The position numbers were made by a program, and so were the translations under genes. Below the pieces are notes generated by a model, which was not told the origin of the DNA, did not search any database, and saw nothing but the letters and a program-made list of their open reading frames with translations. Of a stretch of DNA of 64,000 nucleotides, positions 50,533 to 58,431 are shown piece after piece (position 1 is the stretch's first letter; each line of letters opens with the position of its first letter). The DNA is from Pseudarthrobacter sp. ATCC 49987 (lineage in GTDB: Bacteria > Actinomycetota > Actinomycetes > Actinomycetales > Micrococcaceae): the NCBI RefSeq assembly GCF_009928425.1, contig NZ_JAABNS010000001.1:2852001-2916000 (forward strand), in the 5' to 3' direction.

Positions 50533-51528
50533 ATGCCGGAGGACCCGGGCAGCCCCAGGGCCGCGGCCCTTGGGTCGGCCGTGCTGGAGTGGAGCGGCGC
50601 GCTCGCTGCCGGAACGCTGGTGGTGGTTCCGCTCTGGATGTTGTTGGGCAACAGCGCCGTCCTCGGCGGCCACCCGGCGCTGCCCGTCCTGCTCTTGGCT
50701 GCCGTCGCACTCGGCCTCCTGTGGATGTTCCTGCTGGCCAAAGATTCGGGTCTGAACAAAGCCCGGAGCGTGACAAATCGCGGGCAGGAAAACCCCGAAG
50801 TGTCGCGCTGGCAACTGGCCCGCGGCATCCTGGTCCGGCTCGCCGCTTTGGTTCTCGTCGCCGGGCTGGCGTGGCTCAACCCGTTTGCCTACGATCCCAG
50901 CGGCGAGGCCGGCCAGACCACCGGAACCACCGCCGAGGACGCCACCTCGATCACGCTTGCCCCGGAAGGGAAAGCCAGTGCGGGCCTCGTTTTCTACCCC
51001 GGGGCGCGGGTCGATGCGCGCGCCTATCAGGACATCCTGGGCCCGATCGCGAACGCCGGCCATCTGGTCGTCATCCTGAAAGTACCCTTGGGCATCCCCC
51101 TGCTGGACATAGGCCAGGCCCGCGGCGCCATGGACGCCCACCCGGAGATCACCTCGTGGGCAGTCGGGGGCCACTCACTGGGAGGAGTCAGCGCAGCTTC
51201 CTTCGCAAAGTCGAACTCGGATGTCTCCGGACTTCTGCTCTTCGCCTCCTACCCCGCGGACAGCATGTCAGATTCCTCAGGGCTCTCCGTGCTGTCCATC
51301 TCGGGCTCGAATGATGGCCTCACTACTCCGGACAAGATCGCTGCGTCGAAGTCCCTGCTGCCGCCGACCGCCAGATACGCAACAGTAGAGGGTGGAGTGC
51401 ACGCATTTTTCGGCGACTACGGTGAACAGCCCGGGGACGGCGAGCCGGGCATCACCCGTGAATGGGCGCAGAAGCAGATCACCGCGGAGTCCGTCCGTTT
51501 CATGGACCGGCTCCGCGCCGCGAGCTGA
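50533..51528 (+). CDS. Membrane-anchored alpha/beta hydrolase
   Basis: A 331-residue protein. Two N-terminal hydrophobic segments (about 20-55) and a third (about 88-110) anchor the protein; the hydrolase part follows from about 140. The nucleophile elbow is AVGGHSLGGVSAA (Ser about 214), and the acid and His follow in SGSNDGLTT and VEGGVHAFFGDYG. The family is the dienelactone hydrolase-like group that acts on small esters or lipids. The ATG at 50533 was chosen; a GTG at 50521 sits next to AAGG and is too close to use it. Confidence 0.78.
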   Translation: MPEDPGSPRAAALGSAVLEWSGALAAGTLVVVPLWMLLGNSAVLGGHPALPVLLLAAVALGLLWMFLLAKDSGLNKARSVTNRGQENPEVSRWQLARGILVRLAALVLVAGLAWLNPFAYDPSGEAGQTTGTTAEDATSITLAPEGKASAGLVFYPGARVDARAYQDILGPIANAGHLVVILKVPLGIPLLDIGQARGAMDAHPEITSWAVGGHSLGGVSAASFAKSNSDVSGLLLFASYPADSMSDSSGLSVLSISGSNDGLTTPDKIAASKSLLPPTARYATVEGGVHAFFGDYGEQPGDGEPGITREWAQKQITAESVRFMDRLRAAS

Positions 51529-51611
51529 CAGGCGCCGGCTGATAAGCAGCGGCTGACAAGCGAACAGGTGGCCTTCGCTCTGGCCCACGATCAGCTTCGG
51601 CCGAACCCGCG

Positions 51612-53471
51612 CTAACGCCCCGCGGCGTACCCCTGTGCGCCGCGGGGATTGGCCGCTGCCTGCAGCACTCCGGTCGAAGGATCCCGCACCACCGCGGACA
51701 ACCGTCCCAGCGTCCAGCCGCCCGCGCGGGTGACGATATGACCGCGGCGTTCGAGTCCGGCGATGACGTCCTCACCGATCCGGTCCTCGACGACGGCGCC
51801 GCCGGGCTCCCAGGTGCGCGGCCAGAACGAACCGGGCATCGACGTCGTATGGAACGTGGGTGCGTCGACGGCCTGTTGCGGTGAGTAGCCGCCGATGATC
51901 GTGCGCAGCAGGTACGGCAGCTGCCATTGGTCCTGCTGGTCACCACCGGGCGAACCCAGGGCGGTCACGGCCTGGCCGTCCCGCAGCACGAGGGTGGGCG
52001 TCAGCGTCGTGCGCGGCCGCTTGCCCGGGGTCAGGGTGGACGGCGTGCCCGGTTCCAGCCAGGTCATCTGCAGCCGCGTACCCAGGCAGAAACCCAGCTC
52101 AGGGATGGCGGGCGAGGACTGCAGCCAGCCGCCCGACGGTGTGGCCGAGACCATGTTGCCCCAGCGGTCCACGACGTCGATATGGCAGGTATCGCCGCGG
52201 GTCTCACCGCTTGGCGCCACAGTCGGCTCCCCCACCCCGAGCCCCGGGGAGCCCGCCCCCACGAGCGCCGGCGGCGTGTAGTGCGTCCGCAACGGCGGCA
52301 GATACGGCTCACGGCCGGGCACCGCACCGGGCCGGAATTCGCGCGAGGCCCGTTCCCCGATCAGCGCGCGGCGGCCGGCGCAGTACTCGGCGGACAGGAG
52401 GAACTCCAGCGGCACGTCCGTGTCCCCGTAGTACGCTTCCCGGTCCGCGAGCGCCAGCTTCTGGGCTTCCAGGATGGTGTGCGCCCCGAGCTCGGTGGAC
52501 GGGTCGAGGTGCCGGTCATCGAATCCGTCAAGAATGGCAAGCGTCTGAAGCAACGCCGGCCCTTGCCCCCACGGCCCGGTTTTGGCGATCGTGTGCCCGC
52601 GGAACTCCACGGTGGCGGCCGGCTCGTAGCCAGCCTCGAACCCCGCGAGATCCTCCAGCGCCACGACACCCCGATGGTCCGTCCCGGAGGAATGCCGGTG
52701 CGGGGTCTGGACCGAGTCCACCATGGCCCTGGCCACGAAACCTTCCCGCCATTCGCGGCGGGCAGCGTCGATCCGGGCCTCCCGCGAGGACTCCGCTGCC
52801 CCGAAGTCCATCAGCCGCTGCAACGTCCTGGCATAGGCCGGATTCCGGACCAGCTCACCTTCCGCCGGGATCCGTCCGCCGGGCATCCAGAGTTCGGCCG
52901 ACGTGGGCCAGTGCGTCTGGAACAGTGCTGCCACGGCAGCGATCGTCGTCCCGACCCTCCCCAGCATGGGGTGCCCGTCGCGGGCATAGTCGATGGCGAA
53001 TTCCAGCACGTCGCCCAGTTCCCACGTCCCGTGGTCCCGGAGCACCAGGAGCCAGGCGTCGACGGCGGCGGGCACCGCGGCGGCCAGGGCACCTGAGCCG
53101 GGTACCAGGTCCAGGCCTTCGGCGAGGTAATGCTCCACGGTCGCCCCGGCCGGGGCCGGGCCCTGGCCCATGAGCACGACCGGTGTGCCGGGTTCCGCCG
53201 CGGTGACGAAGACACCGGTCATGTCCCCGCCGGGTCCGTTCAGGTGCGGTTCGACAACATGCAGGACGAAGGCTCCCGCGGTCGCGGCGTCGAACGCGTT
53301 ACCGCCGCGTTCCAACACCGCTTGGGCAGCCGCCGTCGCGAGCCAGTGCGTGGAGGCGCTCATCCCGAAGGTGCCCTGCAGCGTGGGCCTGGTGGTGAAC
53401 GGATCCGGCCGGGTGAACTCCACGGTGCCGGATTCCGCGGAACCCTGGGATTTGTCAGCGATGTCAGCCAA
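51612..53471 (-). CDS. ggt: Gamma-glutamyltransferase
   Basis: A 619-residue N-terminal-nucleophile enzyme that breaks gamma-glutamyl bonds, for example of glutathione, and transfers the glutamyl group. The self-cleavage and catalytic Thr is in RGDTCHIDVVDRWGNMVSAT (about residue 427), and ALGSPGGDQQDQWQLPYLLR and the N-terminal NAFDAATAGAFVLHVVEPHL are family features. There is no clear signal peptide, so it may be cytoplasmic. The start is not clear: TTG 53471 overlaps the small transporter subunit, GTG 53423 is another option. It lies last in a unit with an OFA-family transporter, so the two may share a substrate such as a gamma-glutamyl compound or its acid. Confidence 0.82.
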   Translation of the reverse strand: MADIADKSQGSAESGTVEFTRPDPFTTRPTLQGTFGMSASTHWLATAAAQAVLERGGNAFDAATAGAFVLHVVEPHLNGPGGDMTGVFVTAAEPGTPVVLMGQGPAPAGATVEHYLAEGLDLVPGSGALAAAVPAAVDAWLLVLRDHGTWELGDVLEFAIDYARDGHPMLGRVGTTIAAVAALFQTHWPTSAELWMPGGRIPAEGELVRNPAYARTLQRLMDFGAAESSREARIDAARREWREGFVARAMVDSVQTPHRHSSGTDHRGVVALEDLAGFEAGYEPAATVEFRGHTIAKTGPWGQGPALLQTLAILDGFDDRHLDPSTELGAHTILEAQKLALADREAYYGDTDVPLEFLLSAEYCAGRRALIGERASREFRPGAVPGREPYLPPLRTHYTPPALVGAGSPGLGVGEPTVAPSGETRGDTCHIDVVDRWGNMVSATPSGGWLQSSPAIPELGFCLGTRLQMTWLEPGTPSTLTPGKRPRTTLTPTLVLRDGQAVTALGSPGGDQQDQWQLPYLLRTIIGGYSPQQAVDAPTFHTTSMPGSFWPRTWEPGGAVVEDRIGEDVIAGLERRGHIVTRAGGWTLGRLSAVVRDPSTGVLQAAANPRGAQGYAAGR

Positions 53472-53592
53472 ACAGGGCCGCCACCCGCGTGAGGGTCTCG
53501 TACACGCCGTACCCCAGCGGGACTCCGACCAGTGCCCACGCAATGACCAGTTTGCCGGTGGACTGTTTCACCGATGTCTCTGCAGTACTCAT
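53464..53592 (-). CDS. MFS transporter small subunit
   Basis: A 42-residue membrane protein, MSTAETSVKQSTGKLVIAWA followed by LVGVPLGYGVYETLTRVAAL, with one transmembrane helix (about 15-35). Tiny proteins of this kind are encoded directly after OFA-type MFS transporters in actinobacteria and are thought to be partners. It is separated from the transporter stop by one base and its own stop overlaps the candidate GGT start. It is too short for many gene finders. Confidence 0.75.
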   Translation of the reverse strand: MSTAETSVKQSTGKLVIAWALVGVPLGYGVYETLTRVAALFG

Positions 53593-53593
53593 C

Positions 53594-54988
53594 TCAGGCC
53601 TCCAAGGCGGGTTCTTCGGCCCGGACGCGGTCCGGGCGTGGTTCGTGGAACCGGTCGTCGACCGGTTTGACCAGCAGGTTGGCCACAAAGCCGATGACCA
53701 GCAGCCCCACCATGGTCAGCAGCGCGGGCTGGTAGGACGCGGCCGTGAGCTGGCCGGGCTTGCCCTGGGCGTCCAGGAACGCGTTGACGATCAGCGGCCC
53801 GGCAATGCCGGCCGCGGACCAGGCCGTCAGGAGCCGGCCGTGGATCGCCCCGACCTGGAAGGTGCCGAACAGGTCCCGCAGGTAGGCCGGGACGGTCGCG
53901 AAACCGCCGCCGTAGAAGGAGATGATGACGAACGCGAGCGCCACATAGAGGAATGTGGTGGTGGAACCCGCCAGCGCCAGCACCAGATAAAGGACCGCGC
54001 CAACGCCGAGATACATCATGTAGATGCGCTTGCGGCCGGTCACATCCGAGGTCGCGGACCAGGCGAAGCGGCCGGACATGTTGCCGATCGAAAGCAGCCC
54101 GACGAAGCCGGAGGCGACGGCGGCACTGACCAGGGACACGCCGTCGGACTGGCGGAAGAAGTCCTGGATCATCGGTGCGGCCTGCTCCAGGATGCCGATG
54201 CCTGCCGTGACGTTGCAGAAGAGGGCGATCCAGACGAGCCAGAACTGCCTGGTCTTCACGGCGTTCTTGGCGGAGACGTTGTCGGTGGTGACGAGCTTGG
54301 CGGCCTTGACCTTGGCCGGGTCAAAGCCGGCCGGCTTCCATCCCTCAGCCGGGACCTTGATGGTGAACGCGCCGAACATCATGTACGCGAGGTACACGAC
54401 GGCGAGGGTCAGGAAGAGTTTGCCGACGGAGTCGCCGCTGGCGACCCAGCCCTTGGCGCCGGAGTTGGGGTCGTACATCTTCAGCAGCGCGGTGGAAACC
54501 GGGCTGGCGATCAGGGCGCCCCCGCCGAAGCCCATGATGGCCATGCCGGTGGCGAGGCCCGGGCGGTCGGGGAACCATTTGATCAGGGTGGACACCGGCG
54601 AGATGTAGCCGATGCCCAGGCCAATGCCGCCGATGAAGCCGTAGCCGAGATAGACCAGCCACAGCTGGCTGCTGAAGATGCCGAGCGAACCGATCAGGAA
54701 GCCACTGGCCCAGAACACGGCCGACGTGAACATCGCCTTGCGCGGGCCGTTCTTGTCCACCCAGGTGCCCATGATGGCGGCGGAGAGGCCCAGCATCACG
54801 ATCGCGATGGAGAAGATCACGCCGATTTCGGTCAGGCTGGCGCCAAAGTGCTTCACCAGCGCCGTCTTGTAGACGCTTGTGGCGTACGCCTGTCCGATGC
54901 ACAGGTGCACGGCGAGCGCTGCGGGCGGCACCAGCCACCGGTTGAATCCCGGTGGGGCAATCGTTCGTTCACGGTCCAGCCAGCCCAT
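53594..54988 (-). CDS. OFA-family MFS transporter (oxalate/formate antiporter-like)
   Basis: A 464-residue, 12-helix transporter. The opening GWLDRERTIAPPGFNRWLVP and LAVHLCIGQAYATSVYKTAL, then GIGLGIGYISPVSTLIKWFP (about 123-142), are signatures of the oxalate/formate antiporter family, which exchanges or symports small mono- and dicarboxylates. ATG 54988 was chosen over the longer frame to 55075. It is the first gene of a unit with a 42-residue membrane protein and gamma-glutamyltransferase. A dyad 100-120 bases upstream may control it. Its substrate is unknown. Confidence 0.85.
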   Translation of the reverse strand: MGWLDRERTIAPPGFNRWLVPPAALAVHLCIGQAYATSVYKTALVKHFGASLTEIGVIFSIAIVMLGLSAAIMGTWVDKNGPRKAMFTSAVFWASGFLIGSLGIFSSQLWLVYLGYGFIGGIGLGIGYISPVSTLIKWFPDRPGLATGMAIMGFGGGALIASPVSTALLKMYDPNSGAKGWVASGDSVGKLFLTLAVVYLAYMMFGAFTIKVPAEGWKPAGFDPAKVKAAKLVTTDNVSAKNAVKTRQFWLVWIALFCNVTAGIGILEQAAPMIQDFFRQSDGVSLVSAAVASGFVGLLSIGNMSGRFAWSATSDVTGRKRIYMMYLGVGAVLYLVLALAGSTTTFLYVALAFVIISFYGGGFATVPAYLRDLFGTFQVGAIHGRLLTAWSAAGIAGPLIVNAFLDAQGKPGQLTAASYQPALLTMVGLLVIGFVANLLVKPVDDRFHEPRPDRVRAEEPALEA

Positions 54989-55085
54989 AATGTGCTCCCC
55001 TTGCTTGTCGAAGACGTCGGTGTCCCGGCGGCATAGAGGCGAATGGCCCCCAATGCGGGCCGTTGCCTTCGGCAATCATGGTGCA

Positions 55086-55107
55086 GATCATCAGCAAACG
55101 TATGATC
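55086..55107. promoter_or_regulatory. Candidate operator GATCAT-N10-ATGATC
   Basis: A perfect 6-base inverted repeat with a 10-base spacer lies about 100 bases upstream of the OFA transporter start, between the convergent-facing end of tex and that gene. No regulator is known; weak evidence. Confidence 0.25.
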
Positions 55108-55147
55108 CGTGCGCCGAGCGGTAGGGAATCCGCGATGAGCGGTCGGG

Positions 55148-57664
55148 CTACTTTCCCAGTCCTGCCTTCCGCAGCGCCTCGGCCATCGCGGTGTTGGCCG
55201 GTGCCGGCACGGGCGCCGGCTTCTGCGGCTGCCTGGCGGGACTCCTGCGATCGGGCGCCGGCTTCCCGGACGGCTGCCTGGAGGGCGCCGGTGAAGCCGC
55301 GCGTCCAGCGGGGGCCGCCTGACCACCCGGGGCCGCCGGCTCGTCGTCGAGCCGCAGGGTCAGCGAGATGCGTTTCCGCTCCGGATCGGCCTCCAGCACC
55401 TTGACCCGGACCACCTGCCCGGACTTCACCACCTCCCGCGGGTCGGAGACGAACCGGTTGGCGAGCGCCGAGACGTGCACCAAGCCATCCTGGTGGACGC
55501 CGACGTCGACGAACGCGCCGAACGCCGCCACGTTGGTGACGGTCCCTTCCAGGATCATGCCGGGCCTGAGGTCGGAGATCTTCTCGATACCCTCGGAGAA
55601 GGTGGCCGCGGCGAAGGCCGGTCGCGGGTCCCGCCCGGGCTTCTCCAGCTCGGCGATGATGTCCTGCACCGTGGGCAGGCCGAAGGAGCCGTCGACGAAA
55701 TCCTGCGGATTCAGGGTGGCGTAGCTTCCCGCGGCCGGCGCCTTTCCGGCCGCGGCTTTGATCTTCCGCGCCACCGGGTACGCCTCCGGGTGCACGCTGG
55801 AGGCATCCAGCGGCTCCGCTCCCCCGGTGATCCGCAGGAAGCCGGCGCACTGCTCAAACGCCTTGGCGCCGAGCCGCGGCACCTTCTTCAGCTCACTGCG
55901 CTTGCTGAACGGCCCGTGCTCGTTCCGGTAGGCCACGATGTTCTCACTCAGCAGCTGCCCGACGCCGGCCACCCGGCTCAGCAGCGCCGGCGAGGCCGTG
56001 TTGACGTCCACGCCCACGGCGTTCACGCAGTCCTCGACGACGGCATCAAGACTGCGGTCCAGCTTGGCGGCCGTGACGTCGTGCTGGTACTGCCCGACGC
56101 CGATCGACTTCGGCTCGATCTTCACGAGCTCTGCGAGCGGATCCTGCAGCCGCCGCGCGATGGACACAGCGCCGCGCAGGGACACGTCCATGCCGGGCAG
56201 CTCCGCGGCGGCCAGTGCCGAGGCCGAATATACCGAGGCGCCGGCCTCCGAGACGACGATCTTTTGCGGCTTGGGGCTCTGGTTCCCAAGGGACGGGCCG
56301 GCAGAGTCCGGGCCCGCCGTGAGCTGTTTGAGCAGCTCCGCGGCGAGCTTGTCCGTCTCCCGGGAGGCGGTGCCGTTGCCGATCGCCACGAGTTCGACGC
56401 CGTGCCTCCTGGCCAGGGTGACGAGCGTCCGCAGCGCCTCGTCCCATTTCCGGGCCGGGGCGTGCGGGTAGACCGTGTCCGTCGCAACTACCTTGCCGGT
56501 GCCGTCCACCACCGCGACCTTCACCCCGGTGCGCAGTCCCGGGTCCAGGCCCAGGGTGGTGCGGTTCCCGGCCGGAGCTGCCAGGAGCACGTCGCGCAGG
56601 TTGGCGGCGAAGACCCGCACGGCCTCGTCTTCCGCGGCAGCGAACATCCGGCTGCGCAGGTCAGCCGTCAGCCGGGCCAGGACGCGTGAGCGCCAGGCCA
56701 CCTGGGCGGTCTGCAGCAGCCAGGCGTCGGCGGGCCGGCCGCGGTCGGCAACCCCGAGGAACCGGGCCACGGCGGCTTCGTAACGGCCGCGCGCGGCGGT
56801 GAGTGCGGCGTCGTCGTTCGGTTCCGCCTCGGCGAGGTCCAGCTCCAGCACCCCGCCCTTCTCGCCGCGCAGCAGCGCCAGGACCCGGTGCGAGGGCATC
56901 CCTGACGGCTGCTGGGAGAACTCGAAGTAGTCCTTGAACTTCTGGCCCTCGGCGTCCTTGCCCTTCTTGACCCGGGACACCATCCGGGCCTGCGTCCAGA
57001 GCCGCTCCCGCAGTGTGGCGGCAAGGTCGGCGTCCTGGGCGACGCGTTCCACCAGGATGGAGCGGGCGCCGGCGAGCGCCGCGGCGGTGTCGCCAATGGA
57101 GTGCCCGGCGTTCAGGTAGCGGGCGGCTTCGCGTTCCGGATCGAGCTCGGGCCGCTTCAGCAGGGCGTCGGCCAGCGGCTCCAGCCCGGCCTCGCGGGCG
57201 ATCTGCGCCTTGGTGCGCCGCTTCGTCTTGAACGGCAGGTAGATGTCCTCCAGCCGCGACTTCGTGTCCGCGCCGACGACGGCGGCCTGCAGCTCCGGAG
57301 TCAGCGCACCCTGCGCGGCGATCGCCTCCAGGACGGTCCGACGGCGGTCCTCCAGCTCGCGGAGGTAGCGCAGCCGCTCCTCCAGGTCGCGGAGCTGGGT
57401 GTCATCGAGGGTCCCGGTGGCTTCCTTGCGGTACCGGGCGATGAACGGCACGGTGGACCCGGCGTCGAGCAGGTCCACGGCCGCCTTCACCTGCCAGGCC
57501 AGCACACCGAGCTCTTCGGCGATCTGGGCGGCGATTCCGGACTCCTGCGTGTGCGGAGCCTGGGCCTTGGGCGACGGGGTCCTAAGGGACGGGGTCTTGG
57601 CTGACGGGGTCGGGCGCTGCGGGAGTTGGGTCACCCTGCCATTTTGCCTTACCGGGCCCGTCAC
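55148..57664 (-). CDS. tex: Tex-family RNA-binding transcription accessory protein
   Basis: An 838-residue Tex protein. A helical N-terminal region starts at about 45 (IAAQIAEELGVLAWQVKAAV, then DLLDAGSTVPFIARYRKEAT), a YqgF/RuvC-like domain follows (LGLDPGLRTGVKVAVVDGTG), then helix-hairpin-helix elements (NTASPALLSRVAGVG) and an S1 RNA-binding domain near 655-730 (VTNVAAFGAFVDVGVHQDGL). Tex modulates transcription and is widely conserved. The Pro/Ala-rich tail (about 735-838) is an addition. Start is the GTG at 57664, overlapping the stop of the SOUL gene in GTGA; GTG 57634 is an alternative. Confidence 0.88.
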   Translation of the reverse strand: MTGPVRQNGRVTQLPQRPTPSAKTPSLRTPSPKAQAPHTQESGIAAQIAEELGVLAWQVKAAVDLLDAGSTVPFIARYRKEATGTLDDTQLRDLEERLRYLRELEDRRRTVLEAIAAQGALTPELQAAVVGADTKSRLEDIYLPFKTKRRTKAQIAREAGLEPLADALLKRPELDPEREAARYLNAGHSIGDTAAALAGARSILVERVAQDADLAATLRERLWTQARMVSRVKKGKDAEGQKFKDYFEFSQQPSGMPSHRVLALLRGEKGGVLELDLAEAEPNDDAALTAARGRYEAAVARFLGVADRGRPADAWLLQTAQVAWRSRVLARLTADLRSRMFAAAEDEAVRVFAANLRDVLLAAPAGNRTTLGLDPGLRTGVKVAVVDGTGKVVATDTVYPHAPARKWDEALRTLVTLARRHGVELVAIGNGTASRETDKLAAELLKQLTAGPDSAGPSLGNQSPKPQKIVVSEAGASVYSASALAAAELPGMDVSLRGAVSIARRLQDPLAELVKIEPKSIGVGQYQHDVTAAKLDRSLDAVVEDCVNAVGVDVNTASPALLSRVAGVGQLLSENIVAYRNEHGPFSKRSELKKVPRLGAKAFEQCAGFLRITGGAEPLDASSVHPEAYPVARKIKAAAGKAPAAGSYATLNPQDFVDGSFGLPTVQDIIAELEKPGRDPRPAFAAATFSEGIEKISDLRPGMILEGTVTNVAAFGAFVDVGVHQDGLVHVSALANRFVSDPREVVKSGQVVRVKVLEADPERKRISLTLRLDDEPAAPGGQAAPAGRAASPAPSRQPSGKPAPDRRSPARQPQKPAPVPAPANTAMAEALRKAGLGK

Positions 57665-58263
57665 CCGGCGGCGCCGGCAGCGGGCTGGGGCTGTTCGACG
57701 TCCTGGAGGACCTCGTTGCGGCGGAGGAACCAGGGCTTGAAGGGCGGATCAAAACGGGCGAACCGCGGGAGTCCGACGGCGGTAAGACCGGCCGCTGCCA
57801 GCGCGGCCTGCAGTTCCTGGTTCCGTTTCCCGAACGCACTCTTCGATCCGCCACCGGAAAAGTTAAGGGCAGCGGCAAGGGAGCCCGGCACGGTCCGGAT
57901 CCTGACGTCCGGATTGGTGGGGATAGGGGCGGTCTCAGCCGTCATCCCCGCCGGCAGGACGAAGGCCACGACGAAATCGGTTGATTCCTCTCCCCCGGTC
58001 AGCGATCCGCTTTGCAGAACCGGGGCCGTCATGGCCAGTTTCTGTGGCGGCCCGAAGCCCTGGACCACCGGGGCGGTAATCGCCACCGCTTGCCGGGACG
58101 TGTTGTTGCCGCCGATGTAGTTGAAGAGGTGCCGGAACGCTGCATTGCCGGCCCGGTCGAAGGTCGCGTTGACCTGCACTTCGGCCACCACATGCGCGGG
58201 ATACCGGCGCAACTCGAAATCCTTGTAGCGCTGGACCAGTTCGAAGGGTTGCTGTTCAGTCAT
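57661..58263 (-). CDS. SOUL-type heme-binding family protein
   Basis: A 200-residue protein of the SOUL/HBP family. It begins MTEQQPFELVQRYKDFELRR, then YPAHVVAEVQVNATFDRAGN, and has IAITAPV-type segments (AVAITAPVVQG and LAMTAPVLQSG) typical of the duplicated SOUL fold. Animal relatives bind heme; bacterial forms are poorly known. The ATG at 58263 is the family start; the long open frame beyond it is antisense to the large nuclease-helicase gene. It overlaps tex by GTGA and is divergent from the nuclease-helicase. Confidence 0.8.
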   Translation of the reverse strand: MTEQQPFELVQRYKDFELRRYPAHVVAEVQVNATFDRAGNAAFRHLFNYIGGNNTSRQAVAITAPVVQGFGPPQKLAMTAPVLQSGSLTGGEESTDFVVAFVLPAGMTAETAPIPTNPDVRIRTVPGSLAAALNFSGGGSKSAFGKRNQELQAALAAAGLTAVGLPRFARFDPPFKPWFLRRNEVLQDVEQPQPAAGAAG

Positions 58264-58431
58264 CGTCTTCAGACCATACGCCGAGCCTCTGACAGGAACC
58301 AGCCCGTTCCACCGGAGTGCGCGCCGGATTGTCGGAGGGCTTTGATAGCTTGAAGAACAGAGGGCGAGGCTGCAATGAGGTCCAAGGCGGCCAAGCCTTG
58401 ACCAAAGCAGCGCGTCGACATCGGGGGCACA

